The notes below the pieces were generated by a model. That model made no database searches and had not been told where the DNA came from. It was given only the letters and a program-made list of their open reading frames with translations. Below, piece after piece: positions 36,191 through 47,626 of a DNA stretch of 64,000 bases (position 1 is its first letter; every line of letters begins with the position of its first letter). The stretch comes from Deinococcus humi (lineage in GTDB: Bacteria > Deinococcota > Deinococci > Deinococcales > Deinococcaceae), in assembly GCF_014201875.1 (NCBI RefSeq), contig NZ_JACHFL010000010.1, forward strand, positions 1 through 64,000, written 5' to 3'. A program made the position numbers and the translations under genes.

Positions 36191-36579
36191 CCGCTTGGGT
36201 AGGCGAAAGCGCACTCAGACTCTGCAGGGGCAGGACATGGAGAACCCGCTCACGCCCATCACGACCTGCGAGTTGACCAGCGGTTGCATCAGGTCCCAGC
36301 GGGATGCGCAAACCCACGAAACCCTGCCTGACCATCGGGCCGGCCATGGTGCCCACCGTGGAACTGAACAGGCCTGTGGCACAGAACAACCGGCAGCTCC
36401 GTGCGCGTGGCAAGCCTGCAATGTCACCCAGATGGCCCCGGGGCGGACGCTGCTCGGCATTGCGTGAGTGATCGTCACTTCAGGCGTACCGTACGACAAA
36501 GCCGCTGAACGCAAGCGGAAGATTGCTTTGCACGATCAGCAGGTCCCCCCTGCTGATTCGCTTCTTGACGTCGTGCCCT
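36191..36579. other. Unassigned DNA downstream of lnt
   Basis: Frames of moderate length on the minus strand show no recognisable protein. It may hold the 5' part of the decayed redoxin gene. A short inverted repeat AGCAGG/CCTGCT near 36538-36554 could help end lnt transcription. Confidence 0.3.
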
Positions 36580-38052
36580 TCAGCCCCTGTCCACGACAAC
36601 CCGACCTCGAGGGGTGCTCACCACGATCCCCAGGAGGGCGAGGGCCGCGACCCCGACCGGCCAGTCCCCCAGTCGGACGTAACACGTCTGCCCTTCCTGT
36701 AAGGCGAAGCGTGCCGGGAGCGCCCCCGTCTGCTTGAGCGGCAGCGCCTGCGCCACCTGCCCCCTTGGGTCGATCACCGCGGTGACGCCGATGTTCCCCG
36801 CGCGCAGCAGGAAGCGGCGGGTCTCGATGGCCCGCACCCGTCCCATCTGGAAGTGCTGCTCGACCCCATTCCCGGCATTGAACCAGCCGTCATTGGACAC
36901 ATTCACCAGAACCCTTGCACCGTCCTGCACCAATCCGCGGGCGATCCCGGGGAAGACGCTTTCGTAACAGACGTAAGCGCCGTAAGCCACCGCGCCCAGC
37001 GTCAGCGGCCGATCTCGCTGGGCCGGTTGCAGTCCGGTGAGATCGGGCAGGCCCAGCGCCCGGAAGACCCACCCGTACAGTGGGGCCAGGGGTTCACGGA
37101 GCGGGAAATACTCTGCGAACGGCACCCGACGCCGTTTGTCATAGGCGCCCAACAGGCTCCCCTCCCAGGCCTCGACCCGGTTCTGCCCCGGACGGGCGAC
37201 GCCGATCAACAGGGGCTGGGCAGGCAGGCGTGCCGTGTCGCGGCCGGTGACCGCGGTTTCCGGCCAGATTGCCAGGTCGCCGGCCGCGGCCGCGCTGAGA
37301 CGGGCATAGACTGGCAGCGGGTCAGCGGTGCCCGCAACCTTGTCCAGTGGATTGAGGTTGCCCTGCACCAGCAGGGCGCGGTGCGTCGGCGGTTCCACTG
37401 CTGGTCGCGTCAGCCCGTAGACGAGCGCCAAGCCCCAGACGGGGAGGACGAGCGCCAGAGGTCGAGCCTCTCGCTGGGCCAGGCTGGCGAGCGCCGCCGC
37501 CATGGTGGTGACCAGCAGGCTGGCCAGCAGCACCCCCCCAAGATCAGCCACCTGGATCAGCCCAGTGGGCAGCAGCGTATAGCCCAGGGTGCCCCAGGGA
37601 AAGGCGAAGGGCCCCAGGTGCCGCAGCCACTCCAGCACCACCCAGCCGAAGGCCAGGCCCCAGACCCGCCCCAGGAATGTGGGGAGCAGCCGGGCCACGG
37701 CCAGTCCCAACAGCGCGTAAAAGCCGCCTTCGAGCACGAACAGCGCTGGGAAGAGCAGCGCGCCCGCCAAGCCGAAGAGTTGCGCGAAGCTGAGCGGTAA
37801 GAAGAGCAGGTGCAGGCTGAAGAAGGCCGTCATGCTCCAGAACAGTCGGGCGGCCACCCGGCGCGGGGACTTGGGGCGACTGACCCACCAAAGCAGCGCG
37901 GCAAGGGACAGCGGCGTGAGAAAGCTCCAGCTGTACGGCAGGCCCGTGAGCGCCAGCCCCGCGCCCAACAGGACGGACAGCAGAAGGGCCGCCAGCGAGG
38001 AGCGTTGACTGGACACGGCGGTGCGGGTCTGGGCCACGGGCTGTCCAGTCAC
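36580..38052 (-). CDS. lnt: Apolipoprotein N-acyltransferase
   Basis: Membrane enzyme of 490 residues that adds the third acyl chain to lipoproteins. About six N-terminal helices are followed by a nitrilase-like domain with the catalytic Glu in DLAIWPETAVTG, Lys in GAYDKRRRVPFAEYFPLREP, Cys in GAYVCYESVFPG, and the conserved VLVNVSNDGWF. The GTG at 38052 was chosen because the frame further upstream lies inside the operator and the ATPase gene. It is divergent from pbrA with only about 50 bases between them, including the operator at 38072, so metal control is possible. Co-occurrence with LspA and lipoproteins in the island suggests dedicated lipoprotein processing. Confidence 0.9.
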   Translation of the reverse strand: MTGQPVAQTRTAVSSQRSSLAALLLSVLLGAGLALTGLPYSWSFLTPLSLAALLWWVSRPKSPRRVAARLFWSMTAFFSLHLLFLPLSFAQLFGLAGALLFPALFVLEGGFYALLGLAVARLLPTFLGRVWGLAFGWVVLEWLRHLGPFAFPWGTLGYTLLPTGLIQVADLGGVLLASLLVTTMAAALASLAQREARPLALVLPVWGLALVYGLTRPAVEPPTHRALLVQGNLNPLDKVAGTADPLPVYARLSAAAAGDLAIWPETAVTGRDTARLPAQPLLIGVARPGQNRVEAWEGSLLGAYDKRRRVPFAEYFPLREPLAPLYGWVFRALGLPDLTGLQPAQRDRPLTLGAVAYGAYVCYESVFPGIARGLVQDGARVLVNVSNDGWFNAGNGVEQHFQMGRVRAIETRRFLLRAGNIGVTAVIDPRGQVAQALPLKQTGALPARFALQEGQTCYVRLGDWPVGVAALALLGIVVSTPRGRVVVDRG

Positions 38053-38071
38053 CGTTCCATCACTGTGCTTG

Positions 38072-38095
38072 ATATCTGTACACCCATACAGATAT
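38072..38095. promoter_or_regulatory. ArsR-type operator within pbrA promoter
   Basis: A perfect dyad ATATCTGTA-N6-TACAGATAT lies between -35 TTGATA (38069-38074) and -10 TATTGT (38093-38098) of the plus-strand promoter. The -10 ends five bases before the pbrA ATG. Related TCTGTACAGA elements precede other genes of the island, so this is the probable binding site of the CadC-like repressors encoded downstream. It also sits in front of lnt on the other strand. Confidence 0.75.
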
Positions 38096-38103
38096 TGTAT
38101 GGC

Positions 38104-40464
<2,361 letters not shown>

Positions 40465-40501
40465 TGAGGCTGCTGAGCGATCCTCAGGAGAAGCACTTGT
40501 G

Positions 40502-40750
40502 ATGACCGTCACTGTCTACACCGTTCCACACTGCTCGTCCTGTGAAGCCATCAAACGGTTCCTGCAGGCCCGTGCTGTGCCCTATCGCGAGAAAAACGTG
40601 CGCCTGGATCCTGCTGCCCTGGCAGAGATGCAGGCTCAGGCGAACGTCCGCATCGCGCCCGTCACCGTGATCGGCGAGCAGGTCTTCTACGGCACCTTTG
40701 AGGATCAGCGCCCCCTGCTGGAGGCCGCCCTGCGAGACAATGGCGCATGA
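40502..40750 (+). CDS. Glutaredoxin-like protein (NrdH type)
   Basis: Thiol-redox protein of 82 residues with active site PHCSSCEAIKRFL, the TVTVYTVP first strand, and the cis-Pro region RIAPVTVIGEQVFYGTF. The overlapping GTG at 40499 is better spaced from AGGAG and may be the real start. It probably keeps Cys residues of the adjacent repressor or metal-stressed proteins reduced. It overlaps arsR by four bases (ATGA). The counterpart in copy B is broken. Confidence 0.85.
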   Translation: MTVTVYTVPHCSSCEAIKRFLQARAVPYREKNVRLDPAALAEMQAQANVRIAPVTVIGEQVFYGTFEDQRPLLEAALRDNGA

Positions 40751-41127
40751 CCACCCTGACTGATGTCAAAGCCGAACGGGCCGCCGACTGCGAGATCCAC
40801 TGTGTTCATCCGGAGGCGGTGGCGCGGGCGTTGTCACGGCTGCCAGACGACGCACTGATCGAGCGGGCCACCACCCTCACGAAGGTGGTAGCCGATCCCA
40901 CGCGGCTGCGGATCCTGTCCGCCCTCGCGCTGGAGGAGCTCTGCGTGTGTGACCTTGCGGTCATCGCAAACATCAACGAGTCCACCATGAGTCACCAGTT
41001 GCGTCACCTGCGCGCCCTGGGCCTGGTGACGTTCAAGAAGGTGGGCCGCATTGCCTACTACCGCCTCGCCACCACCCACGTCACGCGCCTCATCGCGGAC
41101 ATCCTGGGGCACGCTCAAGCCACCTGA
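40747..41127 (+). CDS. CadC/SmtB-type ArsR metal repressor, copy A
   Basis: Metal-sensing repressor of 126 residues. The winged helix carries RLRILSALALEELCVCDLAV, with the CxC of the alpha-3N metal site, and the recognition helix STMSHQLRHLRALGLV. The N-terminal arm has two Cys (ADCEIHCVHPEAV) with the same C-x3-C spacing as CadC, so four thiolates can form the site. By family knowledge metal binding releases the operator. Expected target: the TCTGTACAGA-type elements of the island. It is co-transcribed with the glutaredoxin. Confidence 0.9.
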   Translation: MTTLTDVKAERAADCEIHCVHPEAVARALSRLPDDALIERATTLTKVVADPTRLRILSALALEELCVCDLAVIANINESTMSHQLRHLRALGLVTFKKVGRIAYYRLATTHVTRLIADILGHAQAT

Positions 41128-41130
41128 AGC

Positions 41131-41153
41131 TGAGGCCGCCTCGCGCGGCCTCA
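41131..41153 (+). terminator. Hairpin after arsR copy A
   Basis: TGAGGCCGC-CTCGC-GCGGCCTCA is a perfect 9-bp stem directly after the arsR stop. No T-run follows, so it may slow rather than stop transcription, or protect the upstream mRNA. Confidence 0.45.
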
Positions 41154-41184
41154 CGCCACCCCCGCTCCTCCAAGGATTTCTCTT

Positions 41185-41979
41185 TTGAACGACTTCATCG
41201 CTTCCGCCCTTTTAGGCCTCGTTGAGGGGATCACCGAGTTTTTGCCCGTGTCCTCCACAGGCCACCTGATTGTCGCCGCTGACCTGCTGAACTTCCGCGA
41301 TGCAGGCGGCACGTTCGAGATCGTGATTCAACTCGGCGCGGTGCTCGCCGTCATCGTGTACTACGCCCGCGATCTGTGGGGTCAGGCGCGCGCGCTGCCC
41401 ACCTGTGCCGATACGCGCCGTTTGTGGCTGGGCATTGCCGTGGCTTTTCTGCCCGCCGCAGCGCTGGGCTATCTGTTCAGTGATGAGATTACGCGTTCCT
41501 TGTTCTCTCCGCTGACGGTGGCGATCTCCCTGATTCTTGGCGGCGCGGTCCTGTGGTGGATTGAAGGTCGAACCTTTCCGGCCAGCACCACCGCCCTGAC
41601 TCAAGTCAGCCCCCGCCAGGCGCTGCTGGTGGGCTGCGCGCAGTGCCTCGCGCTGGTACCCGGCGTGTCTCGGAGTGCCTCCAGCATCATTGGCGGCCTG
41701 TTGACTGGTCTGGACCGGCCCACTGCGACCGCGTTCTCATTTTACCTGTCCATCCCGACGCTGGGACTGGCGACGCTCTACGCCTTGATCAAAGGGCAAG
41801 AAGCGCTGAACGGCATGCAGCTCGGACCGCTGCTCCTGGGCTTGGGGGTATCTTTCGTCACCGCACTGATCGTCATTGGCTGGTTGCTGCGCTACGTCTC
41901 GCGGCACAACTTCCGCGGCTTTGCGGTGTACCGCATGCTGGCGGGCCTCGTCATTCTGGGGTGGGCCTTATGGCATTAG
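41185..41979 (+). CDS. uppP: Undecaprenyl-PP phosphatase (UppP/PbrB-like), copy A
   Basis: Membrane phosphatase of 264 residues. Both family motifs are intact: EGITEFLPVSSTGHLIVAAD near the start and LVPGVSRSASSIIGGLLTGL near 155. About eight membrane helices. In lead-resistance operons the homologue PbrB is thought to release phosphate that precipitates exported Pb2+ outside the membrane; that role here follows from gene order. The start is TTG in both copies, preceded by AAGGA. It overlaps lspA by ten bases. Confidence 0.92.
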   Translation: MNDFIASALLGLVEGITEFLPVSSTGHLIVAADLLNFRDAGGTFEIVIQLGAVLAVIVYYARDLWGQARALPTCADTRRLWLGIAVAFLPAAALGYLFSDEITRSLFSPLTVAISLILGGAVLWWIEGRTFPASTTALTQVSPRQALLVGCAQCLALVPGVSRSASSIIGGLLTGLDRPTATAFSFYLSIPTLGLATLYALIKGQEALNGMQLGPLLLGLGVSFVTALIVIGWLLRYVSRHNFRGFAVYRMLAGLVILGWALWH

Positions 41980-42500
41980 GTTCTTCTGGTCAGCTTCGTG
42001 GCCTGGCGTTCCTCCTCGGCGCAGGACTATGCATCCTGCTGGATCAGGCGCTCAAGCTCTGGACTGTGCAGACCTTCGCAGAGGGAGCGTTCCGCGACTT
42101 CATTCCTGGGGTGCTGAGTCTCGGGCTGGTGTACAACACGGGCGCGGCGTGGAGCCTCTTTTCGGGTGCGGCGCTGCCGCTCGCTGGGCTGCGCCTGGTG
42201 ATCGGGGCGGCGCTGCTCGTGTACTTGGTGCGCCGTCCCGTGCCGCCCCTCACGGGCGTGGCTCTCACCCTGATTGCCAGTGGGGCGCTCAGCAACTCGC
42301 TGGACGGCTGGCGGCTGGGCAAAGTGGTGGATACCTTGTCTGCCCATACGTTTTCAGCCGTCACGCGCCTGCTGGGACAGGGCAGCTTTCCGATCTTCAA
42401 TCTGGCGGACGTGTGGGTGGTGTCGGGCGTTGCGCTGCTGATGCTGCTCAGCTTCCATTCCAAGTCGGCCCCGCCCAAATCACAAGCCCCTTCGCCGTAA
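41970..42500 (+). CDS. lspA: Lipoprotein signal peptidase (LspA/PbrC-like), copy A
   Basis: Aspartic membrane protease of 176 residues with four helices. The catalytic aspartates are in NSLDGWRLGKVVDTLS and FNLADVWVVSG; other conserved parts are LLDQALKLW and GLVYNTGAAWSLFSG. The usual Asp-Arg pair reads D-G, a small departure. It matches PbrC, which follows PbrB in lead-resistance operons. The ATG lies inside the end of uppP, so the two are translationally coupled. Confidence 0.9.
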   Translation: MALGSSGQLRGLAFLLGAGLCILLDQALKLWTVQTFAEGAFRDFIPGVLSLGLVYNTGAAWSLFSGAALPLAGLRLVIGAALLVYLVRRPVPPLTGVALTLIASGALSNSLDGWRLGKVVDTLSAHTFSAVTRLLGQGSFPIFNLADVWVVSGVALLMLLSFHSKSAPPKSQAPSP

Positions 42501-42513
42501 GCAGGAGGTTCAC

Positions 42514-43770
42514 ATGACCATCCACAGCCGCTTTGGTGACAGCACGCTGGCCTTCTTGCGGGACGGCTACGCCTTCATTCTGCGCCGCAGCGAGCGGGCC
42601 CAAGCCGACGTGTTTCAGACCCGGTTGCTGATGCTGCCTGTGACGTGCCTGCACGGCGAGCAAGCGGCACAACTGTTTTACGACCAGGAACGTTTTGAGC
42701 GGCGCGGCGCGGCCCCAGCCCGCGCGCAGAAGACCTTACTGGGTGAGGGCGGCGTGCAGGGGCTGGATGATGAGGCGCACCGGGTGCGCAAGCAGATGTT
42801 CATGTCGTTGATGACGCCGGAGCGACTGCGTGACCTGACGAACCTGACCACCACGCAGTGGCACGCGTCAGTGGTGAAATGGGAGACGCAGACCCAGGTG
42901 GTGCTGCTCGATGAGGTGCAGGACCTGCTGTGCCGCGCCGTGTGCCGTTGGGCAGGCGTGCCGCTGCACGGCGGGGAAGTTGCCCTGAGGACAGCGGATT
43001 TTGCCGCCATGATTGACAGCGCCGGTGCGGTGGGCGTCCGGCACTGGCGGGGACGGCTGGGCCGCGCGCGGGCAGAGCGCTGGGCGGCCAGACTGATCGC
43101 TCAGGTCCGCGCAGGCACGCTCACGCCCGACCAGGCCAGCGCGCTGCACGTCATCGCGCACCACCAGGACGTGTCGGGCGCGCTGCTGGACGAGCGCGTC
43201 GCCGCTGTGGAGTTACTCAACGTCCTGAGGCCCACGGTGGCGGTCGCCCTGTACGTGGTGTTTGCGGCGCTCGCCCTTCACGACTTTCCAGAAGCGGCTC
43301 GGCGTCTGGCAGAGGGCGGCCAGACAGCGCGGAAGCACTTCGTACAGGAAGTGCGGCGATTTTACCCGTTCTTTCCCTTTGCAGCGGCCAAGGTCCGCCA
43401 GGATTTCGAATGGCATGGGCACAAGTTCACACGTGGACAGCGGACCCTGCTCGACCTGTACGGCACCAACCATGACCGACGTTTCTGGGGGGATCCAGAA
43501 ACCTTCCGGCCGGAGCGCTTTCGGCATTGGAACGGGAGCCCTTACACCTTAATTCCACAGGGCGGCGGGGATCATTTCCAGGGGCACCGCTGCGCTGGAG
43601 AGTGGATCACCATTGACCTGGTCCAGAACGCACTACATTTCCTGACCGATGAATTGGAGTACACGGTGCCGGTGCAGAACCTCCGGATGAGCTTGCGGCG
43701 GTTCCCGGCCCGCCCCGCCAGTCGCCTCGTGCTGAGTCAGGTTCGGCGCCGCGCCCGTGCGGCAGGTTGA
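42514..43770 (+). CDS. CYP152-type P450 fatty-acid peroxygenase
   Basis: Cytochrome P450 of 418 residues. The haem-ligand segment IPQGGGDHFQGHRCAGEWITI is of the CYP152 (P450 BS-beta, CypC) type, with the shortened insertion around the Cys ligand. The I-helix region (LLNVLRPTVAVALYVVFAAL) has Arg-Pro in place of the usual acid-alcohol pair, the CYP152 hallmark for binding the fatty-acid carboxylate and using hydrogen peroxide. A strong AGGAGG precedes the ATG. Its place after lspA suggests a peroxide or membrane-lipid function under metal stress. Only a fragment remains in copy B. Confidence 0.9.
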   Translation: MTIHSRFGDSTLAFLRDGYAFILRRSERAQADVFQTRLLMLPVTCLHGEQAAQLFYDQERFERRGAAPARAQKTLLGEGGVQGLDDEAHRVRKQMFMSLMTPERLRDLTNLTTTQWHASVVKWETQTQVVLLDEVQDLLCRAVCRWAGVPLHGGEVALRTADFAAMIDSAGAVGVRHWRGRLGRARAERWAARLIAQVRAGTLTPDQASALHVIAHHQDVSGALLDERVAAVELLNVLRPTVAVALYVVFAALALHDFPEAARRLAEGGQTARKHFVQEVRRFYPFFPFAAAKVRQDFEWHGHKFTRGQRTLLDLYGTNHDRRFWGDPETFRPERFRHWNGSPYTLIPQGGGDHFQGHRCAGEWITIDLVQNALHFLTDELEYTVPVQNLRMSLRRFPARPASRLVLSQVRRRARAAG

Positions 43771-44100
43771 CCGTGGGCCCAGTCCAGCTCAACCCTGAGC
43801 ACAAAATCCCGTTCCAATCGCGGCGGGCCCAGCAGCGTCAGGGGATCACAGGGTCACCTCACCTGACGCTCCCGGAGGACGTGGGCTTGCCTGATCACCC
43901 GGGGTTGGTCCGGTTCCGCCCCCTTGAACGGTCGGCCTGGCGGGTCGTGATGTGCTTTGCAAGGGTCACGGGTGGCCGCAGGACCGCCAATTTCGGATAC
44001 CTCAACCACACTCCCGGGACGTTGACGCCAATGAGTGGCCGCCACCGAGGCAGTCTGCATGCGTGCGGTGAATGGCGGTCCTGACAACAGGTGAATGACC
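43771..44100. other. Gap between P450 and CDF genes
   Basis: About 330 bases. Only short frames without coding character. No TCTGTACAGA-type element here. Confidence 0.4.
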
Positions 44101-44721
44101 ATGAGTGAAAACGACGAACCTACCCTTGACGCCAACCAGGCCGCTGACCGCCGCATTTTGTGGCTGGTGCTGCTGATCAACCTCGCACAGTGCCTGACCG
44201 GCGCTGCGGTTGGCTTCTGGGCCTCCTCGACCGCCGTGATCGGCGCCGCCCTTGACAACTTGGCCGACGCGTCGGTCTACGGGGTCAGCCTGTACGCGGT
44301 GGGCCGCGCCGCAGCCATCAAGGTGCGCGCCGCCCGTCTGTCCGGGTGGCTGCTGATTGGATTGAGCGTTCTGCTGCTCGTGGAGGTGCTGCGCCGGTTT
44401 TTCGGTGGTGAGGAACCGATCGGCCCCGCGATGATGGCCATGGCGGCCGTCAACGCGGCCCTGAACCTGATCTGTCTGCACCTGCTCAAGCGCCATCAGG
44501 GCGAGGATGTCAACTTCAAGGCGTCCGCTATTTTCACCAGCAATGATTCCCTCGTCAACCTGGCGATCGTGCTGTCCGGCGCGCTGGTGATGTGGTTGGA
44601 CTCCAAGCTGCCGGACCTGATCCTCGGACTGCTGGTGTCAGCCATTGCAGCCAATGGCGGCCGGGAGATCCTCTCGGAAGCGGCCTCGGCAAGTGAAACA
44701 GCTGGAGCGGAATCTACTTGA
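44101..44721 (+). CDS. CDF-family cation efflux transporter
   Basis: Membrane protein of 206 residues with about six helices. The metal-site helices read GAALDNLADASVYG (helix 2) and FTSNDSLVNLAIVLSG (helix 5), the spaced Asp/Asn pattern of cation diffusion facilitators; the His of ZitB-type sites is replaced. It lacks the C-terminal cytosolic domain, so it is shorter than usual. The ATG at 44101 is preferred to one at 44095 for its spacing from AGGTG. It is the copy A counterpart in position to the Ca-exchanger genes of copy B. Confidence 0.8.
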   Translation: MSENDEPTLDANQAADRRILWLVLLINLAQCLTGAAVGFWASSTAVIGAALDNLADASVYGVSLYAVGRAAAIKVRAARLSGWLLIGLSVLLLVEVLRRFFGGEEPIGPAMMAMAAVNAALNLICLHLLKRHQGEDVNFKASAIFTSNDSLVNLAIVLSGALVMWLDSKLPDLILGLLVSAIAANGGREILSEAASASETAGAEST

Positions 44722-44788
44722 AGGCGGTGGTCTGAAGCCTTGTCACGTTCGTTGAGCGTCTGATCGCACCGGGCACGGCGCTCATCGT

Positions 44789-44806
44789 CTGTAGGTCTGT
44801 ACAGAT
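44789..44806. promoter_or_regulatory. Metal operator upstream of amiC copy A
   Basis: CTGTA-GG-TCTGTACAGAT. TATAGT (44813-44818), 17 bases after the TCTGTA, is a plausible -10 box. An extra TCTGTACACCC (44966-44976) lies in the leader, identical to the left arm of the pbrA operator. Confidence 0.65.
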
Positions 44807-44992
44807 GGACTTTATAGTCCTCCTGGCGTTGGCCGCATGTGTTCAACGGTCAGGGGAGCTGTAGGCGTCACCTTACCTTGTGTCCTTGCTTTCTCCCCTG
44901 CCCACCCATTTTCCTTGCTTGGCGGCCTCCGCCCCTGCGCCCACCCGTGCCTGAGGTTCAAGATGTCTGTACACCCTGCCGTGTCTCACCTG

Positions 44993-46702
44993 ATGACGCC
45001 CACCCCCAGGCTGAGACTCGCCGCTATGGTCTGCTGTGCCCTGCTCGCTTGCCCGGCGGCGGCGCAAAGTCAGGGGCCGACCCTACCCACCCCCTCACGT
45101 CAGATGGGTGCACCCACCGGCGGGACAACGTTTCAGCACGCGATCTTTGGCAACCCGAGATCCAGCAATGAAGGCAACCACACGCGCGTGGTGTTTGACC
45201 TGGCGTTAGGGGTAACGTACGCGCTTATCCCCACAGTGGACGGCCTGCGCATCGATGTGGCCGGTGCTGAAATTCTGGCGCCTGTACGCACGGCACTGGG
45301 CATCAGCGTGGTGGACCAGCGCGTGTCAGGCACCCAGGTCAGCCTGATCACGCCGTTTGCCCTGACCCGCACCACAGGATGGCGGGCGAGCGAGGCCACG
45401 CTGGCCAGTGGCATAAGGGTCCTGATCCTGGATCTTGGCCCTGATGTCCTGGGTGGGGCTGGAGAGAACCTGCGCGGGCTGATCACGCGGCTGTCTGGGG
45501 CGCCTCAGGGGCTGGCCATCAGCGCCTCTGTCGCAGGGACAGGGACGCCGGGAGGCGTTACGCCCAGTGACATGTTGTCTGCCACGTCTGGCGTCACCCC
45601 GCCTGCTGCGCCGCCCCCGCTGCCGGGTGGGGTGCCCGGGCAGGTTAGCGCCCTCTCGGGGCAAGCGCAGGGCCGGATTCAACCGGGGGCCCTTCTGCCC
45701 GCCCCCCGCATCGGGAAGAATCCGGGCCTGACCCGCGTGGTGCTGGAGCTTCCACCGGGTGCTGCGTACCGCATGTTGCCCAGCAGTCTCGGCCTGCGCG
45801 TCGAATTGACGGGGGTGAGCGCCGCTCCCCTGGAGGCGCAGGCCATCAGTCCGGAACTGCAGGCCTGGCGCTACGAGCCGGGCACGGATGGCCTCACGGT
45901 AACGCTGCTGACTGGCACACCTGTTACGAACCGCAGTGGCTGGCGGGCCCAACTGGTTTTACCCCTGCCTGGCACCGACCGTTCTCGCCTTGCGATTGAT
46001 CTCTCACCCTCTCTGGCAGACCTGACGCCCCTTACGCCGAGGGAGCGCGTGCTTGCTGCGGTGCCGGCCACACCTGTGGCTCGGGGCACTGCCATGTTGG
46101 CCCTCGGTGCAGCCCTGGTGAAACCGCGTGCGGTGATTGATCCTGGACATGGCGGTCGCGATTCCGGAGGGATTGGTGCCGTGATCGAAAAGCAAGTGGC
46201 GCTGGAGGTGGCCCTCCGGGTCCGCGACCTGCTCAGCAAGGCGGGCGTCGACGTGATCATGACGCGTGACACGGACCGGGCGCTGGTGCCGGACAAGGCC
46301 ACTGACTTGAGGATGCGGGCGGAGTTGGCGTCCCCTGGCACGCAGGTGTTCGTGAGCATTCACGTGAATGCTCTTCCGGCCGCCAGCGCCCTGAGGGGCT
46401 ACGGGGTCGAAACATGGTGGAATCCAAATCACCCACTGTCCAGCGCGCTGGCAGCGCTGATTCAAAACAACGTGACGGCCGTCACAGGTGCTTTTTCCCG
46501 GGGCCTGAAAAACACCAGCTCCCTGTCTGTTCTGCGCAACAGCCGGATTCCAGCCGCGTTAATCGAGATCGGGTACACCAGCCATCCTGTAGACGGCCTC
46601 AATCTCAAGGACACCAATTACCTTGACCGGGTCGCTTTGGGCATCGCGCAGGGCGTCCGTGAAGCGCTGGTGACGGGCGTCACGGCTGGTAAGGAACGAT
46701 AG
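44993..46702 (+). CDS. AmiC-type N-acetylmuramoyl-L-alanine amidase, copy A
   Basis: Secreted peptidoglycan amidase of 569 residues. A signal peptide (LRLAAMVCCALLACPAAA) is followed by two AMIN domains (near 45-150, TRVVFDLALGVTYALIPTVD, and 240-350, TRVVLELPPGAAYRMLPSSL) joined by a Gly/Pro linker. The Amidase_3 domain starts near 378: zinc ligands in AVIDPGHGGRDSGG, EKQVALEVALRV and VSIHVNALPAAS, catalytic Glu in PAALIEIGYTSHP. The ATG at 44993 best fits the signal peptide; the frame is open further upstream. It stands behind a metal operator, which links wall remodelling to metal stress. Confidence 0.9.
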   Translation: MTPTPRLRLAAMVCCALLACPAAAQSQGPTLPTPSRQMGAPTGGTTFQHAIFGNPRSSNEGNHTRVVFDLALGVTYALIPTVDGLRIDVAGAEILAPVRTALGISVVDQRVSGTQVSLITPFALTRTTGWRASEATLASGIRVLILDLGPDVLGGAGENLRGLITRLSGAPQGLAISASVAGTGTPGGVTPSDMLSATSGVTPPAAPPPLPGGVPGQVSALSGQAQGRIQPGALLPAPRIGKNPGLTRVVLELPPGAAYRMLPSSLGLRVELTGVSAAPLEAQAISPELQAWRYEPGTDGLTVTLLTGTPVTNRSGWRAQLVLPLPGTDRSRLAIDLSPSLADLTPLTPRERVLAAVPATPVARGTAMLALGAALVKPRAVIDPGHGGRDSGGIGAVIEKQVALEVALRVRDLLSKAGVDVIMTRDTDRALVPDKATDLRMRAELASPGTQVFVSIHVNALPAASALRGYGVETWWNPNHPLSSALAALIQNNVTAVTGAFSRGLKNTSSLSVLRNSRIPAALIEIGYTSHPVDGLNLKDTNYLDRVALGIAQGVREALVTGVTAGKER

Positions 46703-46721
46703 CAACGGCAGTTCACTGTCG

Positions 46722-46740
46722 CCTGTACAGGAATACAGAT
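46722..46740. promoter_or_regulatory. Metal operator upstream of yibE copy A remnant
   Basis: CCTGTA-N6-TACAGAT, the same spacing as the pbrA dyad, followed by TAAAGT (46740-46745) as -10. It is retained although the gene behind it is broken. Confidence 0.6.
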
Positions 46741-46755
46741 AAAGTGTGGGCCGTG

Positions 46756-47409
46756 ATGTTCATATCTCCCTCGGTCTTGTGTTGATCAACCGGCCTTACA
46801 CGCTTATTGGTCATGGTGCTCTTGGTGTTGCCCCTCCTGCTGGGTGGGTGCGTCCATTGCCACCATCCCCATCTCCAGGGGAACATCTACATGGCCAATG
46901 CGAGCAGCGGTCCACCAGAAACGAAGACCTGGTGACGCTGAACAACGGCGACCTGTTCACGCCCTGTTCGATGTGGATGGGCCGCGCTACACCCGCGGGC
47001 AGCCGATCATCGTCTGGAAATCCGGCCAGGGGGACGTGCTGTGTGACCCCATTCGCTTCCCCAACGTGGCCTGGCTGTTGGCGGCTGTCATGGGAGTGGC
47101 CGTGACGACCGCACGCACCAAGGGACTCCAAACCATTCTCGGCAGCGGCTTGACCCTGCTGGCCCTCGTGCTCACCGTCTGCGTGTACCCCGTGCATGGC
47201 TGGACCTGGACAAACCACGCCGCGCTCACTGCGCTCTGCAGCGCGACGACCGCCGGGTCCTTCATCACCACACGGGTGGCCCACCTGAGCGGCACGATGG
47301 ACAAAGCAGCCACCGTGGCCCGAAATTCCTATGCATCAACGCGATCCGCCTGTCTGTGGTTGGGGTTGTGCTCTGTGTCCTGGGCGCCCTGAATGACATG
47401 ACCTGGTGA
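46756..47409 (+). pseudogene. YibE/F-family gene remnant, copy A
   Basis: Segments in several frames match the intact protein of copy B: LPLLLGGCVH for its lipobox-like start, VTLNNGDLF for VTLENGE, then GLQTILGSGLTLLAL, VYPVHGWTWTNHAALTALCS and INAIRLSVVGVVLCVLGALND. About 20 residues around its third helix are deleted, several frameshifts are present, and the gene ends at a stop near 47407 with the C-terminal third missing. Confidence 0.75.
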
Positions 47410-47626
47410 CCCCACTCCTCGGCCTGACCGTACTGATGACCGCTAACGCCTTGAGCCTGCCGTCGGGTGAGCATCCACCATTTCATTTTCACGCCGCCCG
47501 TACCCGTCTCATGTGCCGACCGGGCTGTCTGCGCCATACTCCCTCGACAGCACCTGAAGCAGGCGCGGTAACGACACTCCGCTACGGCCCTTCCGTTCAC
47601 CACACCAGAGAGGAACAACACGTCTG

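Noticed and set aside
38072..38095. Radiation/desiccation response motif of Deinococcus
   Set aside because: The dyad ATATCTGTA-N6-TACAGATAT does not match the RDRM consensus, and the downstream genes are metal-resistance genes with their own ArsR repressors.
38072..38098. MerR-type promoter
   Set aside because: The dyad between -35 and -10 resembles MerR control, but the spacer is 18 rather than 19-20 and the nearby regulators are ArsR family; the only MerR gene is a distant, broken one.
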